From: Methanococcoides methylutens
Lineage (GTDB): Archaea > Halobacteriota > Methanosarcinia > Methanosarcinales > Methanosarcinaceae
Direction: 5' to 3'
Length of the DNA: 64,000 nucleotides
Assembly (NCBI RefSeq): GCF_000765475.1
Contig: NZ_JRHO01000009.1
Coordinates: forward strand, 310,001-374,000
Positions 1 to 7,692 of this stretch are shown one piece after another (within the stretch, counting starts at the first letter, position 1; each line of letters starts with the position of its first letter). Both the position numbers and the translations under genes were made by a program. The notes beneath the pieces were generated by a model. It was not told where the DNA came from, searched no databases, and saw only the letters and a program-made list of their open reading frames with translations.

Positions 1-993
1 TTTTTTTACCAGCATTTCCCCTATGAAGTTGCCAAATTTCAATGAAGAATACATTACAATTGAAACAAGGAATAAAACAACAATAACTGCACTATCAATA
101 TTCCACTTGTCCACTTCAATTTCTATGGAACTTACGTCTTCATTTGGAACAAATGTGGTGCTGTTCTTATAGAATCCATCCTTCACAGTAACAACATAAC
201 TACATTCGTCGTAGGAACCTAAATTCAGCTCCAATGTCCCCTGCTCATCAGTTTTATACTTAATATTATTACCAATTACAGGTTTTTTTGTATCATTATA
301 CAGCAGTTCAACTTCAATGTCAGCATTACTTGATGGAATACCATCTCTTTTTGCATTAACAATTATTTTGCTGGTGTTTTTTACATATGAAGGTGTGCAG
401 TCAGTGAAGGTTCCATCATCGTTCTTAATAGCGACATGTCCTACCAGATATCCTCTATTCTCGGTAAATTCATACTTGCTGCTTTTTGGTGGATACAGAT
501 TAAAACCAACATCAGCAATCATCCAACTGTCATTTTCTAACTGAACTTCGGAGAAACGATGATTGTTTCTTCTCATTGATACTGGATTTAACATGTCTTC
601 GGTTACAATTTGCCTGTATGGTACACTTGTTATATTCGCCATATATTCAAAAACAAGGGCAAGTTCTCCACAATTGGCTCTATTAATATACAGATAATAG
701 CCAGGTAGGGGAATGTAATCTCGCAGGTAATAGCGGTAATTGTTTGAATTAAAATGATTAGCAGCAGGGAAATTAAATTGTTCTTGTTCCCACTGAATTA
801 TCATCTCAGCTTTTTCAGAATTGTTAGCTGACTGGTTGATAATAATCACAGATTCATCCATCATTTGAGATTCAATCTTATCATTTTCAGTAACAGAATA
901 CGCGAAAAGTGGATGGGACACAATCAATGCAAAAAGAACTATTGATGCTAGATATTTCCAATTTGGATATTCTGATATTTTTTGTGTTGACAT
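1..993 (-). CDS. membrane-anchored transglutaminase-like protein (3' part outside window)
   Basis: The frame is open from an ATG at 993 to base 1 (331 codons), so the C-terminal end is missing. A hydrophobic segment at residues 13-32 acts as signal or anchor. A transglutaminase-like core follows, with a plausible catalytic triad: Cys108 (in NCGELALVFEYM), His145 (in NNHRFSEV) and Asp161 (in MIADVGF). Residues about 205-290 look like an Ig-like or carboxypeptidase-regulatory domain, and a second membrane helix sits near 300-318. The protein is therefore probably anchored at both ends with the enzyme-like domain outside. It is the last gene of the minus-strand accessory block, 257 bp behind the KAP NTPase. 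The fold call rests on residue order only. The substrate is unknown, and a protease, amidase or cross-linking role is equally possible. Confidence 0.7.
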   Translation of the reverse strand, partial: MSTQKISEYPNWKYLASIVLFALIVSHPLFAYSVTENDKIESQMMDESVIIINQSANNSEKAEMIIQWEQEQFNFPAANHFNSNNYRYYLRDYIPLPGYYLYINRANCGELALVFEYMANITSVPYRQIVTEDMLNPVSMRRNNHRFSEVQLENDSWMIADVGFNLYPPKSSKYEFTENRGYLVGHVAIKNDDGTFTDCTPSYVKNTSKIIVNAKRDGIPSSNADIEVELLYNDTKKPVIGNNIKYKTDEQGTLELNLGSYDECSYVVTVKDGFYKNSTTFVPNEDVSSIEIEVDKWNIDSAVIVVLFLVSIVMYSSLKFGNFIGEMLVKK

Positions 994-1082
994 TAATTTC
1001 CATCTGAAGTATGGCTTTAACATATAAAATACATTTGATATTATTTGTATTTTGAATTCCAAGTATAATGTTCCTTGTGGGA

Positions 1083-1125
1083 TTTTGCACTTTTATGAAA
1101 ACGACCCCTTCACGAAAGTGCAAAA
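1083..1125. repeat. inverted repeat between KAP and transglutaminase-like genes
   Basis: An 11-bp arm TTTTGCACTTT at 1083-1093 is perfectly repeated in inverse at 1115-1125, with a 21-bp spacer. On the minus strand the spacer includes a TTCGTGAAGGGGTC element that resembles the motif repeated at 3571-3749. The structure lies in the 257-bp gap after the KAP stop codon (1251) and before the ATG at 993. It could be a terminator for the KAP transcript or an operator for the downstream gene. Confidence 0.6.
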
Positions 1126-1250
1126 GAAACATTCATAAGCTTAAAAAATGAAAATCAGTTCTCATTCATTTCCAGTACACAAATATGAAATATCTGATGG
1201 GATGGGGAATACTTCGAACAATGGTTTTGAAATAATGAAGAATGAAATTA

Positions 1251-3410
1251 TCACTCTTCATAATCGGGTGTTGGTTTGCTCATTTTTCCAATTTCTTCCA
1301 AGCAAACTTCAAGAGCATGTTTTTCTTTCTTATTTAAAAGGATATAATTTGAAGATTCTTTTATCAGTATTATCCTTTCTTTTATATTATCCAGCCCTGT
1401 AATTTCTTTCAATGCATCAACATTAATCTTATCGGTAACTTCCGATAAATAATTTGTAATAGTATGGCTATAGCTCTTTGTCATCATGCTTGCTATTAGC
1501 TTTGGCAATGCAACGTCATTTGAAACTATGTTTTGCATGAACTCTTCATGTGGATAATCACTATTCCATTGTTTCCACAGGATAAGAATAGTATATATGT
1601 GAGTGGATTCTATTAAAGTTCCATTTTCTGCCCATCTTCGAATTTTATCACAAGCTAACTTTTCCAACCTTTGAAGTTGTTCTAAATTTATCAGTTGTTG
1701 TTCTTCAGGAATATCAGGTTCTTTATAGTCATACTTGCCATGTTTTTCGTTTTGTAAATCAATTTCCCATACAAATGTGTATAGACTATTATGTGTATTA
1801 TTGATGCTCCTTTCTAAAATATTAAATCGTTCTTCTTGAGTTTCAATTTGCTCAAGTAGTGAAGAAATAATCCAATGAATCTTCAACGAAGTCCCATAAA
1901 ATATAGATTCATCTTCAGGGAATGAATCGCCAACTTCCATAATTGCATTAACTAAGCTTTCAATGTTATCAGCAGGTATTTTGTCAGTGTAATCGGGGAA
2001 TACCTTGAGGAAATCTAAAAGCTTATTATCTTCGATGATTTCTTCAATGAATTTGGAAATTTCGGCAACATCATCTGTATTGCAAAGCGTATTTATTTCA
2101 GACTGTGATAACTTTCCTTCTGATAGAGCAAACTTGAAATATCTATCAAAAACATCATCACTGCATACACGGCGATTCTTTCTCCATCTATCCAAAAAAC
2201 TGCCATCATGACTATGAATTTCATAGAGAGAAGTAATTTTTGGGAATAATACTGTCATATATTCTTTCAGGAACTTTTTAGACTCATCATCAGTTTCCTC
2301 AATTATTTCATCACAGATTCGCTTATGCACATCTCTTTGTGATTCGGCTTGACGCAGCATTATACCCGCAAAAACATGTTTGTTAGATTTAATTCCGTGA
2401 TAAACTTCCGGTAAAAATACCTGAATTGCAGTTATTGCAATGAAATCAATGACATTTACTTCTTCTTTTATTATTTCATAATTAAAGGTTAAAACGTTAA
2501 TATATCGGTTTATATCTCTTATATTTTTAAAGAAGTATTTGAAACCACTATGATAGACATTGCCCCAATATACTCTGTCAAAATCAACGTGTGGATTACT
2601 TTTAATAATCTTATCAAGTTGCTCAAATAACAGTGTTTCATATTCCTGCATTGAATAGTCTGGTAATTCAAAAGGAACCTGTATTATTTTTTCCAGATAT
2701 TGATTTCCATTCCCACATTGTTCAGCTACCAGAGCTTTTGCAACAACTTCTCTATCAAAAGTTAGAATATATGTAGTGTTTGGAAAATCAGCTATAGACT
2801 TAACAAGTTGGAATATTTGTCTAATTTCAACCTTATTCAACCGGTCAATATCATCAATCACAACAATTATGCGAGCATCAAGTTCACGTAAATTTTTGGA
2901 GATTTCCTCTTTTGTTTCTTCTAAACCCTTTTCAAGATAATTACTCGCAGCATCAGTACCATCAGCAACAGCTTCTGATGCTGTTGAAGTAATTGATGCA
3001 AATGCACTAATTCCTGGAACATATGATAATGGTGAAATGATTTTTGAATATGTTCTCAGCAATTTCCCAGCAGTTTTCAACAAAACACTATAATCTACTT
3101 TCTCAAAAGTATTCGATAATTGCTTAAAAAACTGCTCTATCAATTGATTTTGATTCGAAAAATTCCAAGGATTAAAATTTATGATAATTGGTTTTTCGTT
3201 ATTATCTAAATTTGATGCTTTTTCTTCAACGTGTTCCAAAGCCATGTTGATAAATGATGTTTTTCCAGACCCCCATTTTCCATAAATACCTATTACATGA
3301 CATTCTTTGCTTGAGTCTACTAATAATGCATCACCTAATGCCTTAGCAACACCTTTCCTTCCAAGAGCATCATCATCACTTGATTTAATTGGTTTGTCTG
3401 GATTAATCAT
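1251..3410 (-). CDS. KAP family P-loop NTPase
   Basis: This is a 719-residue protein of the KAP NTPase class. Walker A is GKWGSGKTS near residues 44-52 and Walker B is VVIDDIDRL near residue 180, the double-Asp form typical of KAP. A region of moderate hydrophobicity between the two motifs (around LSYVPGISAFASI) corresponds to the membrane-associated insertion of many KAP proteins, though it is weak here. The C-terminal half is alpha-helical and unrecognised. I place the start at the ATG at 3410 because AGGTG lies 9 bases before it; a GTG at 3422 overlaps that Shine-Dalgarno. KAP NTPases are common in phage-defence loci and plasmids. The AT-rich composition and neighbours fit an accessory origin. 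Confidence 0.85.
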   Translation of the reverse strand: MINPDKPIKSSDDDALGRKGVAKALGDALLVDSSKECHVIGIYGKWGSGKTSFINMALEHVEEKASNLDNNEKPIIINFNPWNFSNQNQLIEQFFKQLSNTFEKVDYSVLLKTAGKLLRTYSKIISPLSYVPGISAFASITSTASEAVADGTDAASNYLEKGLEETKEEISKNLRELDARIIVVIDDIDRLNKVEIRQIFQLVKSIADFPNTTYILTFDREVVAKALVAEQCGNGNQYLEKIIQVPFELPDYSMQEYETLLFEQLDKIIKSNPHVDFDRVYWGNVYHSGFKYFFKNIRDINRYINVLTFNYEIIKEEVNVIDFIAITAIQVFLPEVYHGIKSNKHVFAGIMLRQAESQRDVHKRICDEIIEETDDESKKFLKEYMTVLFPKITSLYEIHSHDGSFLDRWRKNRRVCSDDVFDRYFKFALSEGKLSQSEINTLCNTDDVAEISKFIEEIIEDNKLLDFLKVFPDYTDKIPADNIESLVNAIMEVGDSFPEDESIFYGTSLKIHWIISSLLEQIETQEERFNILERSINNTHNSLYTFVWEIDLQNEKHGKYDYKEPDIPEEQQLINLEQLQRLEKLACDKIRRWAENGTLIESTHIYTILILWKQWNSDYPHEEFMQNIVSNDVALPKLIASMMTKSYSHTITNYLSEVTDKINVDALKEITGLDNIKERIILIKESSNYILLNKKEKHALEVCLEEIGKMSKPTPDYEE

Positions 3411-3570
3411 TTTATAGCACACCTTCTATTTTGTTGATGAAGTATCTACATGCTATAAGATTTTATCGAAAATATGTTGATGCATGCACAAAAATTTCAA
3501 TGAAATAAACCAGAACTATTTAATTGGAACTTCACACTTTCTCCAAAACATTGACTTCATAAAAAATAAT

Positions 3571-3749
3571 ACTTCGACAAAGGGGTGTCATTGATAAACT
3601 TCGATGAAGGGGTCTGTTCATTTATATACAAAATGAATACTTCGATGGAGGTCTATTTAAAGTATATATATGAATAATACTTCGATGAAGGGGTTAAACT
3701 TCGACAAGGGTTATCAGCTCTGTATAAAATAATACTTCGATAAAGGGGT
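3571..3749 (+). repeat. six-copy degenerate 16-bp motif array
   Basis: Copies of a motif close to ACTTCGATGAAGGGGT begin at 3571, 3598, 3639, 3679, 3698 and 3734, all in the same orientation and mostly preceded by AATA or TAA. Variation is confined to the middle (ATGA, ACAA, ATGG, ATAA) and the length of the G run. The consensus holds a small dyad (CTTC-GAT-GAAG) followed by a G-string. Spacing is irregular (19-41 bp). The array fills the AT-rich 359-bp gap (3411-3769) upstream of the KAP gene. Candidates are binding sites of a regulator or initiator protein, or an iteron/ORB-like origin element. Confidence 0.75.
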
Positions 3750-3769
3750 ACATAAACAAAAATATTAAA

Positions 3770-3979
3770 TTATAACCTATCTTTTATTACAGCCAGATTA
3801 TCATCAATTTTTCTCATAGCATCTAATGCTGCTGACAGTTCTTCCACAAAACTATTTTCTTTTAGATAGTCAATATTATCTTCCAGATGCATCTTCTTTG
3901 TGTTCAGAAAATTATATTCCGATACAAGTTCAAAATAAGTGTAACCTTCAATCTTATTTATGAAAATATCTCTATCCAA
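3770..3979 (-). CDS. small coiled-coil protein of unknown function
   Basis: This is a 69-residue acidic, highly helical protein with heptad-like spacing (for example DNIDYLKENSFVEELSAALD). No known family is recognised. Translation probably starts at a TTG at 3979, with GGTGA five bases upstream. It lies 11 bp behind the gene ending at 3991, so the two are almost certainly co-transcribed. It could be an antitoxin-like or adaptor partner of a neighbour, but no motif decides this. Confidence 0.6.
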   Translation of the reverse strand: MDRDIFINKIEGYTYFELVSEYNFLNTKKMHLEDNIDYLKENSFVEELSAALDAMRKIDDNLAVIKDRL

Positions 3980-3990
3980 TTATGTCACCT

Positions 3991-5244
3991 TCAATAATCT
4001 AATATTTCCACTACATCATTTGTTGGCGAATAGGCTGCACCTTTTCTTTTAAGTTCATCTATAGCGTATTCAATAAGCCAGTGGTCGATGGTCACATGTT
4101 TTGGAACTTCAGCAATAGAAAACGATACCCTTGTGCCAAAAGTATCTTTAAGTTCATCATATGCTCTTTGGGCTTCTGCTGATAATTTATCTTTTCCAGA
4201 ACGTGATAGGTTTGGAATATCAATTCTTGATGAATAGTGAAACATATCCATCCATAAATCTACACATTCATCAACATATTCTGGTGCTACTTTATCTTTA
4301 AATTTTAATCTCGCAAAAGCAGAGCTTATTTTAGAAGGAGTAGTGCCAATGTCTTGACTGTAATTAACAGCATTTGCAGCAACAAAAGCATCCCTTACTT
4401 CATAGATTTTATCTCTTACGTGCTTATTTGTCTTTTCAGATATTTCAGGTTCGAAAAGCAAAGCATCTAACATTTTTGCACGCATTAATGGAGCTTCATA
4501 ATAAAGAGTTTCTTTATATTGTAATGGTTTTTTAAACTCAATTTCTTCTACTAATGCCATTGGAACATGGACAGAAAGTTCTTTAGGATTACTTACTGAA
4601 AGGTTCACTTCTTTGCTTCTGGACGGATTTAGTTTTTTTTCTGTATCTAATTGGTTAAAATAGTACTCTGATTTAGTCTTTTTAAAATCAGGTGGTATCA
4701 CTTGCATCAACCGTTTGAACTCATTCCAATGTTTTTTCTTAGCTGTGAGAACAGCAGAATCAATTCCGCCCTTTCCATTAGAACCGATTACTGGTGACGA
4801 CATTGTACAGAGAGCAAGACAAAATGAAAGTGGTTCAATGTAATCTTCAGTATGCATGAATGGAATCTTGAAATATTCAATATACTCTTCAGGGTCAAGC
4901 GATTCCCTATGGATAAATTTGTTTGGACTTATTTTGTCCCAACGACTGACATATTTGACATTCAGTTTTCTAAAAGATGTTCTTGTTCCGAGTACTTTAT
5001 GTTCAGATTCATATGAAGCAACCTTTACACATTCCCCTTCTTTTGGAAAATCTCCATTTTCTATCACATATACTTCGTTTTTAGGAGTTTTGAGAAAAGG
5101 CGATGGGTCGAGATAAAATCGTCTACGGCTTCTTTTATCATATCTGACAAAACCAATATCTTCATTTTCGAAAATTAAATCATATTCAGTAGCAGAAAAC
5201 TCATATCCTCGTTCCCTGTTGTTCAACGATTTTGTTAGTGACAA
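3991..5244 (-). CDS. unknown protein with MCM C-terminus-like region
   Basis: This 417-residue protein probably starts at a TTG at 5244, with GGGAG seven bases upstream. The N-terminal 250 residues are unrecognised and contain no Walker motifs. From about residue 250 to the end, the order of elements recalls the C-terminal part of MCM helicases: a helical lid-like stretch (SSAFARLKFKDKVAPEYVD) and a terminal winged-helix-like segment (AIDELKRKGAAYSPTNDVVE). The central AAA+ ATPase is absent, so a helicase function is not supported. A DNA-binding or initiator-like role is possible. It sits between the HEPN gene (69-bp gap) and the small coiled-coil gene (11-bp gap). The MCM comparison is by eye and tentative. 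Confidence 0.5.
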   Translation of the reverse strand: MSLTKSLNNRERGYEFSATEYDLIFENEDIGFVRYDKRSRRRFYLDPSPFLKTPKNEVYVIENGDFPKEGECVKVASYESEHKVLGTRTSFRKLNVKYVSRWDKISPNKFIHRESLDPEEYIEYFKIPFMHTEDYIEPLSFCLALCTMSSPVIGSNGKGGIDSAVLTAKKKHWNEFKRLMQVIPPDFKKTKSEYYFNQLDTEKKLNPSRSKEVNLSVSNPKELSVHVPMALVEEIEFKKPLQYKETLYYEAPLMRAKMLDALLFEPEISEKTNKHVRDKIYEVRDAFVAANAVNYSQDIGTTPSKISSAFARLKFKDKVAPEYVDECVDLWMDMFHYSSRIDIPNLSRSGKDKLSAEAQRAYDELKDTFGTRVSFSIAEVPKHVTIDHWLIEYAIDELKRKGAAYSPTNDVVEILDY

Positions 5245-5313
5245 TTTGAAGCTCCCTTATAGGCAGAGATAGTACATCAATAGAATATCATTATTTCGAG
5301 TCAATTGTGGGAC

Positions 5314-6102
5314 TCATATATCTCCCTTCTGAAAGACAACTGTAGATTCAATTTGACGATATAGATAACTCATTAAACTAAGAACATCCAATGCATCTTC
5401 ACGCGTCATTTTCCAGTGAAGCTCTGGTTCATGACCTTGCGGATTTCGTATTGCACTCATGAGTCCAGCACAAAGATGCATTAATCCCTGTTGTTCATTA
5501 CGTTCTGTTTCTGTTTGTTGTGCATTGAGCTTCAGGCATCCCTTAAGTGAAAGAGCCTCAGTCATTAATTTGGAACCATGTTTATCAGTATCAGCTTTTT
5601 CACTGACATATTTATCAAATGCTTTACAACATTCAAAGACGGCGTGAAAATATCGCCCTTCATTAAAGAGCTTAAATGCATGCTTTTTTATTTCAGGATG
5701 ATAATGTCGAGAATTGAATAATTTAGCATCTTCTGTGACCTTTGATTGCAGTTTAGGTTCAATGCTTGAATCTTTAATAATTTTCCCATTATCGTTAACT
5801 CTTAGTTTGTAATAACTTAGTATTTCATTGACCTGCTCCAATAATCTGGAAAAACCATCTTTATCCTGGATAAATTCTTCAGGACTGCAAAGCTGTTCAA
5901 TCACTTTTGCAATTGCAAAATAGCCATTTGTGTTCTGTATATCTTTTAATCTATCATACACAAATCGCCATTTCGTTGTTCCATCATGTTGAATATCATT
6001 ATATCCAATCTTGTGAAAGAATTCAGTAATTTCAGAACCAGTGTACTTGTCACCAATTATTTTTGAAAGATTCTCAAGTGCTGAATGTGAAAAATTATCC
6101 AT
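5314..6102 (-). CDS. AbiJ-NTD3/Ymh (TIGR02391-type) HEPN RNase-like protein
   Basis: This 262-residue protein has two parts. The N-terminal domain (first 75 residues, with TGSEITEFFHKIGYND) fits the AbiJ N-terminal domain type 3. The C-terminal Ymh/TIGR02391 domain ends in a HEPN helix bearing RNPQGH at residues 219-224, the Rx4H catalytic motif of HEPN ribonucleases, followed by the typical HWKMTREDALDVLSLMS helix. Such proteins are known or proposed abortive-infection or toxin RNases. I choose the ATG at 6102 because AGGTGA lies eight to nine bases upstream; a GTG at 6114 overlaps that site. It follows the CoiA-like gene after 50 bp and probably shares its operon. Its trigger and target RNA are unknown. 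Confidence 0.85.
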   Translation of the reverse strand: MDNFSHSALENLSKIIGDKYTGSEITEFFHKIGYNDIQHDGTTKWRFVYDRLKDIQNTNGYFAIAKVIEQLCSPEEFIQDKDGFSRLLEQVNEILSYYKLRVNDNGKIIKDSSIEPKLQSKVTEDAKLFNSRHYHPEIKKHAFKLFNEGRYFHAVFECCKAFDKYVSEKADTDKHGSKLMTEALSLKGCLKLNAQQTETERNEQQGLMHLCAGLMSAIRNPQGHEPELHWKMTREDALDVLSLMSYLYRQIESTVVFQKGDI

Positions 6103-6152
6103 GCTATATGTCACCTATTAATTTATTGTACAGAAAGTGGAACTCATATGAA

Positions 6153-7364
6153 TTAATTCGATACAATCTCACTGATGGCTCTTTTCAATTTATCATCAGA
6201 TTTTCCGAAAACATATTTGCTGTAACATTTAGCACAACGATAGATGCTAATTTCAAATCGTGAATCAATTTCTGTAACAGGTATTACTGAAATGTTGTGA
6301 CCTTCGTTTCCACAATCAAAGCAAATGCCTTTTGTTCCCAAAGCCAGTAGTTTCTGTTTTTTAGCTTCTATTTCAGTTGTTCTCTGTTCATCTCTCAATT
6401 GATATTCTGTTCGAAGCCGCTTTTGTTCTTCTTCTCTCAACAAGCGTTCTTCTTTAAGTCGCTTTTGTTCTTCTGCAAGTCTTATCTGCCTTTTCTGCTC
6501 TTGTTGTCTTTTGATTTCATCTTCTTTTTGCCGAGCAAGGCGACGTTTCAGCTCTATTTTTTCGAATACGGTTCTTTCATTGCATCTGTCAAGTTCTGAA
6601 AACAAAGAATATAAAGCGGCATTTAAATCAGCTTGAAAAATCTTTTCACGTAAATGCAAATTTTCCATTAGCATCCTTGAAGTTGTAAGGACGTGCACGT
6701 TGCAACCATTGCGGTACAGGCTGAATGTTATTTTTGAATATTTGCCTTTATGATAATCGAGCAAATCGTCTTCATTATCTACGTTTATATAGATTACATC
6801 AATTCCATTTTGCAAATAGTATTCACTCTTTTCCTCGGAGTCTTCATGTTTGTGAACAATTTCGATTGCTGTTACTACATTACCTGCTTCATCATACAAT
6901 GATAGGTCTGGAATGAAGCCATCCACCGCTTTTTCTACTTCAATTCGTGAAGCTCCATTAACCACATTATGAGTGAATTCTCTTTGTTCAGTGAATGGAT
7001 TCTTACGAAGGTGGGGAGAATATTTGGTCTTTTGTGAGGTAGATTCCGGTATACCATATGCAATTCGAGTGTATTCCTTCCCATAATCGGGACACTCAAA
7101 AACCAATGGGAATGAGGTATTTTTGTCAAGGCAATCTTTTATTTTTTGATAGAATAACCATTTTGTGTCCTGATGTAGTGGGGTTTCGCTGACATGGTCA
7201 ACTTTGACAAGATGCCTGAAGTGATGTTCATTTTTATTTCCCTTTGCTGAAATCATGGTTGAATCGCATTCAGGACATGTGAACTTTGGTCTGTTTGTTA
7301 ATGGAACACTGGCTATGTGCCAAAATATCCCATCTTCATCTTTAGCAACACTATATTGTACGAT
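6153..7364 (-). CDS. CoiA-like nuclease-domain protein with coiled coil and C-terminal zinc ribbon; apparent ATC start
   Basis: The frame is open from a TGA at 7379-7377 to 6153. The first ATG (7256) would remove a conserved CoiA-type zinc site, Cys30-x2-Cys33 with HHFRH at residues 47-51. No ATG, GTG or TTG lies in frame upstream. An ATC at 7364 lies six bases after GGGGA (7375-7371) and gives 403 residues. The middle resembles a restriction-endonuclease-like core (PDLSLYDEAG, then AIEIVHKH; Asp153, Glu168). A charged coiled coil rich in Q, K, R and E covers about 270-335, and a CxxC...CxxC ribbon about 350-385. CoiA homologues act in competence or DNA processing; here the context suggests DNA sensing or cleavage in defence. 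It heads the minus-strand operon. Confidence 0.75.
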   Translation of the reverse strand: MVQYSVAKDEDGIFWHIASVPLTNRPKFTCPECDSTMISAKGNKNEHHFRHLVKVDHVSETPLHQDTKWLFYQKIKDCLDKNTSFPLVFECPDYGKEYTRIAYGIPESTSQKTKYSPHLRKNPFTEQREFTHNVVNGASRIEVEKAVDGFIPDLSLYDEAGNVVTAIEIVHKHEDSEEKSEYYLQNGIDVIYINVDNEDDLLDYHKGKYSKITFSLYRNGCNVHVLTTSRMLMENLHLREKIFQADLNAALYSLFSELDRCNERTVFEKIELKRRLARQKEDEIKRQQEQKRQIRLAEEQKRLKEERLLREEEQKRLRTEYQLRDEQRTTEIEAKKQKLLALGTKGICFDCGNEGHNISVIPVTEIDSRFEISIYRCAKCYSKYVFGKSDDKLKRAISEIVSN

Positions 7365-7396
7365 GTTAATTCCCCGTCAAAGAAAATGACAATGTT

Positions 7397-7407
7397 GTAT
7401 ATAAAAG
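7397..7407 (-). promoter_or_regulatory. TATA box of the CoiA-like/HEPN operon
   Basis: The minus strand reads CTTTTATATAC here. An archaeal start site about 25 bases downstream would fall near 7377, just before the GGGGA Shine-Dalgarno and the ATC codon at 7364. This gives a short leader and supports initiation upstream of the first ATG. Confidence 0.55.
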
Positions 7408-7650
7408 TAAAGTATGCAATGTGAAAGTAATGCATATTTCACAAGAGATTTTTACAAACATTTTCCAAAAAGAATTGGTATGGTTATGTGTGAGAATTGG
7501 AATATGAATCAAGCTGATGGCAATTGTAACAGCATTTCATAAAACATTTTATTAATAAGTAAATACAATTTTTATATAACACGGTTCAACCAAGCTTGTC
7601 GTGTTGTAAATTGGGGTGATTGAAAAATAAAATGAAGCTAACGTCTACAA

Positions 7651-7672
7651 CATGAAGTCAATCGACTTCATG
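7651..7672 (-). terminator. hairpin after aminotransferase gene
   Basis: A perfect 9-bp stem (CATGAAGTC / GACTTCATG) with the loop AATC lies 20 bp beyond the stop codon of the minus-strand aminotransferase gene. It is a plausible transcript end, although no long T run follows at once. Confidence 0.5.
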
Positions 7673-7692
7673 GTACACGCAAAATAAGGCTA

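Larger units (their letters stand above)
7365..7692. other. intergenic region at the island border
   Basis: This AT-rich stretch separates the accessory block from the aminotransferase gene. It holds the TATA box of the CoiA-like operon, a weak 6-bp inverted repeat (AACACG at 7578-7583, CGTGTT at 7600-7605) and the hairpin at 7651-7672. No integrase, tRNA or attachment site is visible. Confidence 0.5.

Noticed and set aside
3571-3749. CRISPR array
   Set aside because: The unit is only 16 bp, its copies differ, spacing varies from 19 to 41 bp and no cas genes are present.
1-7692. transposon or integrative element boundaries
   Set aside because: No transposase, integrase, target duplication or tRNA-end attachment site is seen in the visible part.
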